From Thiogranum sp. (GTDB lineage Bacteria > Pseudomonadota > Gammaproteobacteria > DSM-19610), in the NCBI GenBank assembly GCA_024102665.1, contig JAGFJP010000092.1, forward strand, positions 62,001 through 126,000: DNA of 64,000 nucleotides. Reading direction: 5' to 3'. Both the position numbers and the translations under genes were made by a program. The notes beneath the pieces are model-generated. The model worked only from the letters and a program-made list of their open reading frames with translations, was not told where the DNA came from and searched no databases. Shown here piece after piece: positions 1-8,945 of this stretch (position 1 is the first letter of the stretch; every line of letters begins with the position of its first letter).

Positions 1-103
1 CAACGTGGTCACGCACGAGCAAGAATGCCGCGGCAGCCACACTCAGAAGCACAATCAACACGAGCGATATGATGAACAAGGTGTTCTTTTGTTCTATGTT
101 CAA
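1..103 (-). CDS. N-terminus of a membrane protein, cut by the window edge
   Basis: Only the first 34 codons are present. They read from a TTG start at 101-103, preceded by a GAGG ribosome-binding site about 8 bases upstream, and they encode a short polar start followed by a hydrophobic stretch rich in Leu, Val and Ala, ending Leu-Val-Arg-Asp-His. This is a typical single membrane anchor or signal anchor. It lies 23 bp behind the cupredoxin-like gene on the same strand, so the two are probably co-transcribed. A membrane-anchored signalling protein would fit, but nothing past the anchor is visible and I assign no function. Confidence 0.6.
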   Translation of the reverse strand, partial: MNIEQKNTLFIISLVLIVLLSVAAAAFLLVRDHV

Positions 104-126
104 GTGCGATCCCTCACTTACCGCCG

Positions 127-837
127 CTAGCGGAACAGCTGCTCGATGTCCGACTGCATTTCTGGATTTGCGAAACCGTTCACGCTGTCACGATATGCCA
201 GTGTCAAATGCAACGGTGGCGGTGAAGTCAGCGCTCTCACCTCTATCCATTGAGTTTCTGCAGCAGCAGAGGCAACCCGCAGTTTCCATTTGCCCGGCGC
301 CAGGCCCGCGAAGTGAAAACTCTGACCGGGCTGAATGGCTTGCAGATAGGGTGTATCGACAACATCGATGCGCGCGTAGCTTTTCTTGTGAATCCTGCAA
401 AAGAAATGGGTGGTACCGGGTTCCTTAAATTCGAATGAAGTTCGGCTCGCGCGTTGGCCACCTGGCTTCCCGAGCTGAATTGACACGGGCTCACCACGTG
501 ACAGGGAAAAGAGCTGATGAAATACCGCATCACGATTTACGAACTCCACCCGATCACCCTTCTGGACTGTCAAGAATGATGGATGCATGCGGTTGTCCCG
601 AATTTCGATTTTCTGTTCCCGTGTGGCAGCTCGTTCCACGAGCTGGCCCTGACCCGGGATTAGCGCGACGGATATGACATGCGACGGCACCCCGGTTTTT
701 AGTGATGACAATCCATGGTGATCAAGTGATACTGTGCCACTGACTTCCGCTGCAGTTGCCAAACCACATATTGAAACGACACCGATACACCCAATGAAAC
801 GTCGTGCCGTGTCTATAATCAGCTTGTAGCCGTTCAT
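127..837 (-). CDS. Cupredoxin-like periplasmic protein
   Basis: A 236-residue exported protein. The first 30 residues form a signal peptide ending at about Ala-Thr-Ala-Ala. A cupredoxin-like segment spans about residues 70-160, with candidate copper ligands His107 (in VFHQLF) and Cys147/His150 (in FFCRIH). The usual plastocyanin-type Met ligand after the second His is not obvious, so the site may be type 1-like with a different axial ligand, or degenerate. The C-terminal part resembles a small carbohydrate-binding or transthyretin-like fold (PGQSFHFAGLAPGKWKLRV). Such proteins are often annotated 'methylamine utilization protein', but no methylamine genes are seen here. Probably co-transcribed with the membrane protein at 1-103. 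Confidence 0.7.
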   Translation of the reverse strand: MNGYKLIIDTARRFIGCIGVVSICGLATAAEVSGTVSLDHHGLSSLKTGVPSHVISVALIPGQGQLVERAATREQKIEIRDNRMHPSFLTVQKGDRVEFVNRDAVFHQLFSLSRGEPVSIQLGKPGGQRASRTSFEFKEPGTTHFFCRIHKKSYARIDVVDTPYLQAIQPGQSFHFAGLAPGKWKLRVASAAAETQWIEVRALTSPPPLHLTLAYRDSVNGFANPEMQSDIEQLFR

Positions 838-908
838 TTCGCCAGCGCTTGACTAAGGAAATCCAGGTCTTGGTGCTATCGGCAGCGACTGTGATTAAAT
901 AAACTGTC

Positions 909-1277
909 ATGAGCAATCACACCACATCCGACAGTCTGGACCAGTTACGCGAGCGGTTGGCCGAGTTTGCCGAGCGGCGTGACTGGCAGCAATTCCAGTC
1001 GCCAAAAAACCTTTCTATGGCGCTGATAGCGGAGACCGCTGAATTAATTGAACATTTTCAGTGGTTATCAGAAAAGGACAGCTGGAACCTTGCTCCGCAA
1101 AAGCGCGCAGAGGTAGGTAGCGAACTCGCCGACATTTTGATTTACCTCATCCGCACGGCCGATCAGCTTGGCATAGACCTGATCGCAGCTGCCAACAGCA
1201 AGATTCTTCTCAACGAGGCGCGCTATCCAGTTGATAAAGTGCGTGGAAAGGCGCTTCGGGCCGAAGATTATGAATAA
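909..1277 (+). CDS. MazG-like nucleotide pyrophosphohydrolase
   Basis: A 122-residue all-alpha NTP-PPase of the MazG/RS21-C6 (dCTPase-like) family. The metal-binding signature is visible as E42-x2-E45 (AETAELIEHFQW), followed 27 residues later by E72-x2-D75 (SELADILIYL). Members hydrolyse non-canonical or excess (d)NTPs to the monophosphate and pyrophosphate in the cytoplasm. Length matches the single-domain family. Transcribed divergently from the cupredoxin gene across a 71-bp gap. Substrate cannot be told from sequence. Confidence 0.85.
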   Translation: MSNHTTSDSLDQLRERLAEFAERRDWQQFQSPKNLSMALIAETAELIEHFQWLSEKDSWNLAPQKRAEVGSELADILIYLIRTADQLGIDLIAAANSKILLNEARYPVDKVRGKALRAEDYE

Positions 1278-1408
1278 CGACTGATGCTGTCGTGGGGCCG
1301 TGAACGTCGCCACATTCCTCATAAAGAATTCGTCACAGATTCCGTTAAATGGGCACGCATCTCGGCCTGATGATGCGGTTCTGACTGGTTTTTCTGGAGT
1401 AGTAACCC

Positions 1409-2245
1409 ATGGCGGAAATTGTTTCGGCAAGTGCAGCTCTGGCCATCATCACCAACTGCCCGTTTCCGCTGATAATTCTTGATCGTGATGGTCGTGTAAC
1501 CGGGTACAGTCACGCGTTTGAGGGTCTGTTGGGTAGCACACAGGCAGCCGCTCTCCTTCGTCTCGACCCACAGGCATTGGCTGATCACCCCGATCGTGCT
1601 CTGCTTGTCAGCGCGCGCTTCGTCCGCTGGACGGACCGTGACAACGTACCACGCCGCTTCGAGATTCACCGTTGCGTAATATCGGAACCGGATTTTTCGG
1701 AAGTCCGGTTTTTCGTCGACGTCACCAAACAGGTGGAGCTGCAAAGCACCTGCATTCGACTCGAGAACGAACTCGAGCAAAATATTCTGACTGATACGGT
1801 TACCGGACTTTTGAACAGTCGGGGAATACTGCTGGCTCTTGAACCACAGGTCGCGCGGTCTCGTCGATACAACAGTCCGATATCGGTCATCATGCTGGCC
1901 GTTGACGGTGGCAGTGATGACAAGGAAACGCTGTTGACGCTGGCCAGGTTCCTCAAAGACCAGTTGCGATGGGCGGATCTTGTAGCCTGCAATGAGCAAC
2001 GTGAGTTTGTGCTGGTACTGCCGGAAACTACAGCGGAGTCTGCGCATACGCTAGCCGACAAACTTAAGCGTCAAGTGCATGAACTGGTGACGAGAAGCAA
2101 TGTTCCACAACAGTATGCGCCCTGTTGCGGGGTAGCGGCCTGGCACAGGAGCGACAGCGCGATCACGCTGTTAAGACGCGCCGCGGCTGCCTTGACCCGT
2201 GCTCGTGCCAGCCGGGACGAATCCGAACAGTTTGTCGCGCTCTAA
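1409..2245 (+). CDS. PAS domain plus degenerate GGDEF domain protein
   Basis: 278 residues. Residues 1-110 look like a PAS sensor (PLIILDRDGRVTGYSHAFEGLLG), then a helix, then a GGDEF-type domain from about 127 (TDTVTGLLNSRG). The signature GGDEF loop is replaced by Glu-Gln-Arg-Glu-Phe at 196-200 within ACNEQREFVLVLPET, and the upstream metal motif is also altered (LAVDGGSDD). Diguanylate cyclase activity is therefore unlikely, and a receptor or scaffold role is more plausible. GGAG precedes the ATG by about 10 bases. The reading frame that becomes the adenylate cyclase opens inside this gene, so the two are tightly coupled. Confidence 0.75.
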   Translation: MAEIVSASAALAIITNCPFPLIILDRDGRVTGYSHAFEGLLGSTQAAALLRLDPQALADHPDRALLVSARFVRWTDRDNVPRRFEIHRCVISEPDFSEVRFFVDVTKQVELQSTCIRLENELEQNILTDTVTGLLNSRGILLALEPQVARSRRYNSPISVIMLAVDGGSDDKETLLTLARFLKDQLRWADLVACNEQREFVLVLPETTAESAHTLADKLKRQVHELVTRSNVPQQYAPCCGVAAWHRSDSAITLLRRAAAALTRARASRDESEQFVAL

Positions 2246-2258
2246 GACGGTAACCTGC

Positions 2259-5198
2259 GTGCCCAGACCTCCCGAAGCAGTGCGTTCCCGCGCTCAACGC
2301 CGTGCCGACGACGCATCCGGGCGCCGGGTCGTATCAGCCGAGTTTGGAAAAAAAGACATCCCGAAGATCGAGATTGACGCCTTGCAACTACGCGCGGTAA
2401 GGCGTCGCTTCATGGCCTTGAACAAGGACCGTTTGCATCGGGTTCAGGATTGTCTTGAAGCGCGACAAAGTGGCTTTATCGAGCTGTTGCCACTCATGTT
2501 TCACATCAACCATCCTATGTTGCCCGGTTACCTTTCCAACAAAACGCCTTGTGGCGTTTCTGACTACGCTCCCGGAAAACGCTGCATTCAGGCTGCGCGT
2601 GCGCTGGCGAAAAGCTTTAGCTATCAGCGGCGCGCACAAGCAGTTCACTCCATCCATGCCATTTATCTGATGGGTAGCACGGGAACCATCGCATACTCGA
2701 AATCGAGTGATTTCGATATCTGGATCTGCCATCGCCCCGGCGTTCCGGAGAGTGATCTTGCAGCATTGCGCGAGAAAGCGGACGGCATACAGAGCTGGGC
2801 CGAGTCACTCGGTCTCGAAGTTCATTTCTTTCTGATGGATGATGTTTCGTTCCGTGAAAATGCGCCCAGGCAAGTGTCTAACGAAAGCGCGGGCAGCTGT
2901 CAGCACCACTTGCTGCTCGATGAGTTTTACCGCACAGGTTTACTGGTAGCCGGGCGGTTTCCCGTGTGGTGGCTTGTGCCAGTCGGTTACGAGAACCAAT
3001 ACGAGGACTACGTTAAAAAACTGCTCTTAAACCGATTCATCAAATCCAGCGATATCGTGGACTTCGGAGGTCTGGCGCGGCTCCCCAGCGACGAGTTTTT
3101 TGGTGCGACGCTTTGGCAGCTGTACAAGGCAGTCGACTCTCCCTATAAATCCATTCTCAAAATTCTGCTGATGGAAGCTTACGCAAGCCAGCATCCGGAT
3201 ATTGCAGTACTGGCGTTGCGCTTCAAAGACGCAGTGCACAGCGGTGACACGCAGCTGGACCAGCTCGACCCCTACGTCATGATGTATAACGCTGTGGAAG
3301 AGTACCTGTTTTCCCGCAAAGAACTGGATCGACTGGACCTCGCTCGCCGCTGCCTTTACTTCAAGGTTAACGAGGCCATGAGCAAACCGGCTCACAACCC
3401 CCAAAGCTCATGGCGGCGTGAAACACTGCATGCAATGCTGAGCAGTTGGGGGTGGGGTAAAGACAAACTGGAATCCCTGGATTTGCGAAAACAGTGGAAA
3501 ATAAGGCGCGTTCTCGAAGAACGCCACATCCTGGTAGACGAATTGACGCGCAGCTATCGCGCGCTTTCCCGGTTCGGGCGCGATCAAAACCATGAAATGG
3601 CAATAAACGCGTTTGATCTAAATTTACTCGGTCGAAAGCTCTATGTCGCATTCGAGCGCAAGGCCGGAAAAGTAGAAATGATCAATCCCGGTGTCTCGAA
3701 TGACCTTTCAGAAGAAAGACTGACGCTGCACTACTGCGAGAAACCGGATCAGACCAGCTGGTCCATCTACCGGGGCACGGTGCTGCCGCGAGATATGAAC
3801 GACAACAATCCACTCAAGCGCACGGCCAACCTCCTCGAACTGCTCGCCTGGTGTCATTTCAATGGTCTGGTAAACCGAAATCCGTCGACCATAAGCGTTC
3901 AGCCGCCCGACTGCGGTCTCAGTCAGTGGGAACTGCGTTGCGTACTCGACTGCCTGCAGCAGGTCTTCCCCAAGGGTTTGGTAACCGAAATCGACATGCG
4001 CTCGCTTGCGGACCAGGCCGTCATATGCCGAGCGGGTGTGTTCGTGAATCTTGCTCGCGATCCAATGGCGAAGCTGACACGCAACGGCATGCAACTGGTC
4101 AGTGAGCGCATCGACCCCTTGAGCTATGGCGGGCAATGGGAGAACCTCGCAACGAGCTTCGAAATGATCTGCATGACGTCCTGGGGCGAAGCTCTGACTT
4201 TCAGCTACAGGGGCCGAACAGCACTGCTGGATTTTCTGTGCGACTACTTTGCGTGGTTGCCCGTGACATCGGGGAAGACGCCACCCCCTGTACCATGTTT
4301 CAGCTTTTCTTCCTCACGTGGTGCGATCATCGCCCGTCGTATCGAAGAATTGATTCATGAAGTGGCAGAATTCTTTTACGGCAATTACTGGCGCAGGCAC
4401 GCTCGTTACGCGTTACGCATCGGGCAACACTATTTTGTGCTGCAATGCGAGAACGATATTCCTCGCTATCAGGAATTTGATTCAGCGGCTGCATTATTGC
4501 ATCACCTTGGCCAGCCACAGGCAGCATTCAGCCCGATACGGCTTGACGCGCAGGCTCTCGACGACTCGCCTCTACCCCTGGTGCTGGAATATAACAAGGA
4601 AGGCGTAATACAGCTTTTCTATCGGGTGCAGTCCGGCCGAGCTCATGTTTACGTTCTGGATGAACGCGGCTCTCTCTTCCACCAGGCCGTCGCTTTTCAC
4701 GATCGCCAGACCCTGCTTGGGCAGTTCAGGCGGTTTCTAGATACTGTTCGTTACCGTATGCGGCACATGAATGTGTCGAGCAGCCTGTCAGATCACGACG
4801 ACTTCGAGTATTTCCAGATCTCCCGAAACAATCTGGATAAATACGTTATAGATCGAGTGCAGGCCAATCCGTCTGTTTCAGGCCATTACATGGATGTGCA
4901 GGTGATAGGCGATTTCGATAGCGAACACGATGGAGCATTCAGTATATTTTGCGATAACCGGGAATTTTCGATGCTTGAATATGGCGATCGAATTTTCCAG
5001 TGTGTTGCGGAGCACATCACCCGTAAACGCCGCAGCGGTGGGAAATACCCGATCTACATCACAGACATTGATCTGCGCCCGGCGATGCTTGGTGGTGACG
5101 CTGCCGACGGCGTTCAATCCATTAACTTCCTGAACTACAAGAAACGCATTGAGAGCCTGTTGAACGAAGCGTTGCAGGATATCGCCAGGCGTGACTGA
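2259..5198 (+). CDS. cyaA: Class I adenylate cyclase
   Basis: Makes cAMP from ATP, for CRP-type regulation. The enterobacterial class I catalytic signature is intact: G139-S140-T-G-T-I, then D151-F-D153-I-W155 (SSDFDIWICH). I start at GTG 2259, 13 bases after the upstream stop. An in-frame GTG at 2199 would overlap the previous gene by 47 bp. The product is 979 residues, longer than the E. coli enzyme (848) and closer to pseudomonad versions. The C-terminal half is a large regulatory region. The gene follows a PAS/degenerate-GGDEF gene instead of its common hemC/cyaY neighbours, although lptM-lysA lie only 2.3 kb away. Confidence 0.95.
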   Translation: MPRPPEAVRSRAQRRADDASGRRVVSAEFGKKDIPKIEIDALQLRAVRRRFMALNKDRLHRVQDCLEARQSGFIELLPLMFHINHPMLPGYLSNKTPCGVSDYAPGKRCIQAARALAKSFSYQRRAQAVHSIHAIYLMGSTGTIAYSKSSDFDIWICHRPGVPESDLAALREKADGIQSWAESLGLEVHFFLMDDVSFRENAPRQVSNESAGSCQHHLLLDEFYRTGLLVAGRFPVWWLVPVGYENQYEDYVKKLLLNRFIKSSDIVDFGGLARLPSDEFFGATLWQLYKAVDSPYKSILKILLMEAYASQHPDIAVLALRFKDAVHSGDTQLDQLDPYVMMYNAVEEYLFSRKELDRLDLARRCLYFKVNEAMSKPAHNPQSSWRRETLHAMLSSWGWGKDKLESLDLRKQWKIRRVLEERHILVDELTRSYRALSRFGRDQNHEMAINAFDLNLLGRKLYVAFERKAGKVEMINPGVSNDLSEERLTLHYCEKPDQTSWSIYRGTVLPRDMNDNNPLKRTANLLELLAWCHFNGLVNRNPSTISVQPPDCGLSQWELRCVLDCLQQVFPKGLVTEIDMRSLADQAVICRAGVFVNLARDPMAKLTRNGMQLVSERIDPLSYGGQWENLATSFEMICMTSWGEALTFSYRGRTALLDFLCDYFAWLPVTSGKTPPPVPCFSFSSSRGAIIARRIEELIHEVAEFFYGNYWRRHARYALRIGQHYFVLQCENDIPRYQEFDSAAALLHHLGQPQAAFSPIRLDAQALDDSPLPLVLEYNKEGVIQLFYRVQSGRAHVYVLDERGSLFHQAVAFHDRQTLLGQFRRFLDTVRYRMRHMNVSSSLSDHDDFEYFQISRNNLDKYVIDRVQANPSVSGHYMDVQVIGDFDSEHDGAFSIFCDNREFSMLEYGDRIFQCVAEHITRKRRSGGKYPIYITDIDLRPAMLGGDAADGVQSINFLNYKKRIESLLNEALQDIARRD

Positions 5199-5207
5199 TA
5201 CAAAGAT

Positions 5208-5651
5208 CTATTCGGTCGCACGCACCTGCTCGAGTATTTCTTCGATATCTTTTTCCCATTGGTCAAAATCTGCCTGCAAGTCCGAATCGGGATAGAACGA
5301 GCGCAGATGGGCGAAACTTGACGCCAGCAATATGGTTTCATCACCTTCGGCGAAGATCGCGATTTTAAGCGGCAGGTAGGGGACCAGCGTAGCGTGCCTT
5401 TCACTGATGTCGCGTATTTCATCAAGCTTCCCGAAAAATACGATCCGGTATTTATCTGTCCTGTAACCGGAAGCAGTCAATCCGATATCGACGCGTTGCA
5501 CCCGCGACAGCTGATATCCCTTGCCGGCGATTTTCTCCTGAAGAGTCGACATCGCTTCCGGGAATGGTTGCCGGGTTCGCACCATGTAAAGGTCTTTGCT
5601 GACAATTGTGGTGGAAAACGATAACAGCAGAATTGCAAGCAGCTTCCTCAC
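5208..5651 (-). CDS. Exported DUF302 protein
   Basis: A 147-residue protein with a short signal peptide (about residues 1-18). The remainder is a DUF302 domain, a small alpha/beta fold found alone or fused to cytochromes and electron-transfer proteins, whose role is not firmly known. The start overlaps the stop of the upstream cytochrome/DUF302 gene by 4 bp (ATGA-type coupling), so the two are one transcript and probably work together in the periplasm. It converges on cyaA with only 9 bp between the stops, and I see no terminator there. Confidence 0.8.
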   Translation of the reverse strand: MRKLLAILLLSFSTTIVSKDLYMVRTRQPFPEAMSTLQEKIAGKGYQLSRVQRVDIGLTASGYRTDKYRIVFFGKLDEIRDISERHATLVPYLPLKIAIFAEGDETILLASSFAHLRSFYPDSDLQADFDQWEKDIEEILEQVRATE

Positions 5652-6694
5652 AGCGTTGCCTCCTCCATGATCTCGGAATACAAATCATGCATCTGCTGGC
5701 AAGCTTTATCGAGTTCACGATTGTTGAAAAGCCGGCTCAGATTCTCCGGGTTGATGCTCATGACCTCGACGCCGTCATCCGTTTCGAGCACTGTGATCCT
5801 GCAAGGCAGGAACAGTCCCACCCTGGGATCGATCGCGAGGGCGTCATTCAAAAATGCGAAGTTGCAGAAGTACAGCATCACTTGTCGTTTGTTTTCCGCG
5901 CCTTCCTCAGCAAGACCCTGCTCCAGATACTGCTCCCGGATGATCCGGAAATTCCTTCCGATTACGGCTTGCTTCAGGTTAGAAAGGGTTTGCTCCAGAT
6001 CATAAAAAGATTCAAACCGAATGACCGGCTCGGTCGCAGCTTGTTTATCTGATGGCGACCCAACCTCCAGGTGCCTCAGGAACGCGACCAGGTCATCTGC
6101 GTCCTTTTCATTCAGGCCCATGGCCTTGATGGACGGCATCGGCGTCCCGTCCCGACCGCGTAGCAAGGTCGCTTTCAACATTGCGTCGCTGACTGAACGC
6201 TGGAAACCGGGATTATCCAGCGCCGGGGCCATAATCGGTGCCCCGCGAGGGCGTGAAAAAGTGACGCCGGTCCCGGTGGCGCCCTGACCCTGTTGACCAT
6301 GGCATGCGGCGCAATGGTCGCCGAACAGCTTCCGCCCCCTGCCGGGATCACCGTCTATGGCAACGTGTTTGTAATCCGGGCCCGGCTCGCCGGACCAGCT
6401 GCGAATGAATGCAATAATCGCGTCGACCTCGTCATCCCGCAGCAAGGGGAAAGCCGGCATTACGCGCCCGGGCCGACCTTCCCGCAAGGTGGCACGGAAA
6501 TATTCGTCGCTCGCGACCGCGAGGAAATCAGGCAGGTTCAGTGGTATACCAACCCCACCATCACCATGCACCCCGTGGCAAACAGCGCAATTCTGCTGGT
6601 ACAACTCGGCGCCGTCAGGCTCGCTGGCCTGCACCACACGCAGCGCCGGGTTGATCAGTGCCAGGATTGCAAGAAGCACAAAACTGTTTTTCAT
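5648..6694 (-). CDS. Dihaem cytochrome c fused to a DUF302 domain
   Basis: 348 residues from the ATG at 6692-6694, which has GGAG about 9 bases upstream. An in-frame ATG 30 bases further out has no such site. A signal peptide ends near residue 23. Two class I cytochrome c domains follow, with haem sites C36-x2-C39-H40 and C128-x2-C131-H132 and likely axial Met residues in GRVMPAF and GTPMPS. From about residue 215 the protein continues as a DUF302 domain. It is probably a periplasmic electron carrier whose partner is the stand-alone DUF302 protein encoded immediately downstream. The redox partner and substrate are unknown. Confidence 0.85.
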   Translation of the reverse strand: MKNSFVLLAILALINPALRVVQASEPDGAELYQQNCAVCHGVHGDGGVGIPLNLPDFLAVASDEYFRATLREGRPGRVMPAFPLLRDDEVDAIIAFIRSWSGEPGPDYKHVAIDGDPGRGRKLFGDHCAACHGQQGQGATGTGVTFSRPRGAPIMAPALDNPGFQRSVSDAMLKATLLRGRDGTPMPSIKAMGLNEKDADDLVAFLRHLEVGSPSDKQAATEPVIRFESFYDLEQTLSNLKQAVIGRNFRIIREQYLEQGLAEEGAENKRQVMLYFCNFAFLNDALAIDPRVGLFLPCRITVLETDDGVEVMSINPENLSRLFNNRELDKACQQMHDLYSEIMEEATL

Positions 6695-6740
6695 AATCGC
6701 TATTCTCCGGCATGATCCGGCCAAGCCACTTTGATCTGCG

Positions 6741-7424
6741 TCAAACGGTTGGCTGTACAGCCTCGCTCAGCCGTCTCACGAACCAGTCGCGCAGGCCCTG
6801 CATTTGTGGGGCACACAAGCCATGGTCCATATGATATTTGTGAAATTCCACATTGTATCCCTGTGCTTCTATCGCCTGCCGTGAACGTTCTGCCGCAGCC
6901 AGGGGAACGACCGGGTCATAGTCCCCATGATCCATTCTCAGCTTCAAGCGTGAAGCATCTGCGCGCTTCTCCACTGCCAGTGTGTCGGCGAATGGAAGGT
7001 AAGCCGATAGCACAAGAACACCGGCGTACACCCAGGAGGACCTGAGCGCGGTATGCAGAACGACGGCTCCACCCTGCGAAAATCCTGCCAATACGACTCT
7101 GTTGGTGCCGATGCCGCGGCGCTGTTCACGCTCGACCAAAGCTAACAGCGCCTGACGTGCCGCCTCCATGCCCTCGCGATCCTCGTTGGTGCCGGCGAAA
7201 TTCAGATCATAAATGTCATACCATGCGCGCATAACCATTCCCTGGTTAAGGGTAACGGGCCGCAGAGGCGCATGCGGGAGGACAAACCGCGTGGCCAGTT
7301 CGTCGGCAAGGCCCCACGCCCGGATGAGCGGGGCAAAATCACCGCCATCGGCGCCGAGGCCGTGGAGCCAGATTACCGCGCAGTCCGGCGGCCGTTTGGG
7401 GTTGATCTCCAGCGTTTCCAGCAT
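6741..7424 (-). CDS. Alpha/beta-hydrolase, carboxylesterase/thioesterase family
   Basis: 227 residues, the usual length for the carboxylesterase/acyl-protein thioesterase family. The nucleophile elbow is GFS116QGG, with the acid in HGDYD170PVVP and the base in MDH201GLC. The oxyanion region is HGLGADGGDF near the N-terminus. No signal peptide, so cytoplasmic. GGGAG stands 7 bases before the ATG. The natural ester is not predictable. Transcribed away from lptM-lysA. Confidence 0.9.
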   Translation of the reverse strand: MLETLEINPKRPPDCAVIWLHGLGADGGDFAPLIRAWGLADELATRFVLPHAPLRPVTLNQGMVMRAWYDIYDLNFAGTNEDREGMEAARQALLALVEREQRRGIGTNRVVLAGFSQGGAVVLHTALRSSWVYAGVLVLSAYLPFADTLAVEKRADASRLKLRMDHGDYDPVVPLAAAERSRQAIEAQGYNVEFHKYHMDHGLCAPQMQGLRDWFVRRLSEAVQPTV

Positions 7425-7482
7425 GAATGGCTCCCGAAATGACGCCCCGGTGAACTCGACCCGGGCTGCGCTGGCAAGCAGC

Positions 7483-7511
7483 TTGGGCTTTTGTCGCTGT
7501 GTTCGTATACT
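7483..7511 (+). promoter_or_regulatory. Sigma-70 promoter for lptM-lysA
   Basis: TTGGGC (7483-7488) and TATACT (7506-7511) are separated by exactly 17 bp. Transcription would begin near 7518, giving a leader of about 23 bases before the lptM ATG at 7541. It lies in the divergent gap between the esterase and lptM. Confidence 0.6.
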
Positions 7512-7540
7512 TGACTGACAGACGCGATCAGGCGGTTACA

Positions 7541-7681
7541 ATGAAACCCTGTTGGGCAAACTATCTTCTTTGGTTAATCATAACCCTTGCGGGCATCGGC
7601 GCAATGCTGTCCGCATGCGGGCAGAAGGGTAATCTCTATTTACCGGACGAGTCCGAATCCCGCGAACAAGAACAAAAGTAG
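7541..7681 (+). CDS. lptM: LptM-like lipoprotein (YifL family)
   Basis: A 46-residue lipoprotein. The signal sequence ends in the lipobox LSAC26, followed by the family signature GQKGNLYLP. In E. coli LptM helps the outer-membrane LPS translocon LptD/LptE mature. Its position directly before lysA (5 bp gap) is the classic gammaproteobacterial arrangement. I chose the ATG at 7541; an upstream in-frame ATG at 7499 would fall before the predicted transcription start. Confidence 0.9.
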   Translation: MKPCWANYLLWLIITLAGIGAMLSACGQKGNLYLPDESESREQEQK

Positions 7682-7686
7682 CTGCT

Positions 7687-8934
7687 ATGGATAGTTTCGA
7701 ATTCAGGAACGGTCGCCTGACGGCAGAACAGGTCGACCTGACACAGCTCGCCGCCGAACACGGCACGCCGCTTTATGTGTATTCGCGCGCCACGCTCGAA
7801 CGTCACTGGAAAGCGTTCGATAGCGCGTTCGGCGGTCACCCGCACCTGGTCTGCTATGCCGTGAAGGCCAACTCCAATCTCGCCGTGCTGGCAGTGCTGG
7901 CACGCCTCGGTTCCGGCTTCGACATTGTATCGGGCGGCGAACTGGCTCGCGTTGTCGCCGCCGGCGGCGATCCCGCGAAAGTGGTTTTCTCGGGTGTCGG
8001 CAAAACCGACTTTGAAATGGAGCAGGCACTTGCCGCAGGCATTCGCTGCTTCAACGTGGAGTCCGAAGCCGAGCTCGTAATGCTGGACAAAGTGGCTCGC
8101 GTCCATGGTGTGGTGGCACCGGTGTCATTGCGTGTAAATCCCGATGTCGATGCCCGCACGCACCCTTATATTTCAACAGGTCTCAAGGAAAACAAATTCG
8201 GAATCGGGGTTGGTGATGCGTTGCGAGTCTACCAACGCGCGGCGCAAGCCGGGAATCTGCGCATCGAGGGCATCGATTGCCATATCGGCTCCCAGCTTAC
8301 CGAAACCACGCCATTTGTCGATGCGCTCGAGCGCGTACTGCAGCTGGTCGACCAGATCGAGGGATATGGCATCAAGATCCATCACATCGATCTGGGCGGC
8401 GGGCTGGGTATCCGCTACCGGGATGAAAACCCGCCTTCGCCCGGCCAGTACCTGCACCCGCTTATCGCGCGCCTCGCGAACTGCAGCAAGACGATTATCA
8501 TAGAGCCCGGCCGCGCCATCGCAGCCAACGCGGGTGTTCTGCTGACAAAGCTGCTGTATACCAAGACTTCGGCAGAGAAAAACTTTGCGATTGTCGACGC
8601 CGCGATGAATGATCTTGCCCGTCCGTCCCTGTACGGCGCCTGGCAGGAGATCGTTCCGGTGATGGCGCGCGAAGGCGAGCGCAGAACTTATGACGTTGTC
8701 GGTCCCGTGTGCGAAACCGGAGACTTTCTGGGAAAGGACCGTGAGCTCGTGGTAGAGAGCGGTGACCTGCTCGCGGTCAGATCTGCTGGCGCGTACGGCT
8801 TCACCATGAGCTCCAACTACAACAGCCGGCCGCGCGCCGCCGAAATACTCGTCGACCGGGACATGGCCTACGTTGTGCGCGAAAGGGAGACCATCGCCGG
8901 CCTTTTTGCAGGCGAATCGGTCCCGGCGCTTTGA
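7687..8934 (+). CDS. lysA: Diaminopimelate decarboxylase
   Basis: PLP enzyme that decarboxylates meso-diaminopimelate to L-lysine, the last step of lysine synthesis. 415 residues, the family length. The PLP lysine is K60 in CYAVKANSN. The phosphate-binding loop (GGGLG), HIGSQ and the substrate-binding CETGDFLGKDR are all present, as is the C-terminal GAYGFTMSSNYN. First full-length enzyme of the lptM operon. Confidence 0.97.
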   Translation: MDSFEFRNGRLTAEQVDLTQLAAEHGTPLYVYSRATLERHWKAFDSAFGGHPHLVCYAVKANSNLAVLAVLARLGSGFDIVSGGELARVVAAGGDPAKVVFSGVGKTDFEMEQALAAGIRCFNVESEAELVMLDKVARVHGVVAPVSLRVNPDVDARTHPYISTGLKENKFGIGVGDALRVYQRAAQAGNLRIEGIDCHIGSQLTETTPFVDALERVLQLVDQIEGYGIKIHHIDLGGGLGIRYRDENPPSPGQYLHPLIARLANCSKTIIIEPGRAIAANAGVLLTKLLYTKTSAEKNFAIVDAAMNDLARPSLYGAWQEIVPVMAREGERRTYDVVGPVCETGDFLGKDRELVVESGDLLAVRSAGAYGFTMSSNYNSRPRAAEILVDRDMAYVVRERETIAGLFAGESVPAL

Positions 8935-8945
8935 GCTGCTGGGCG

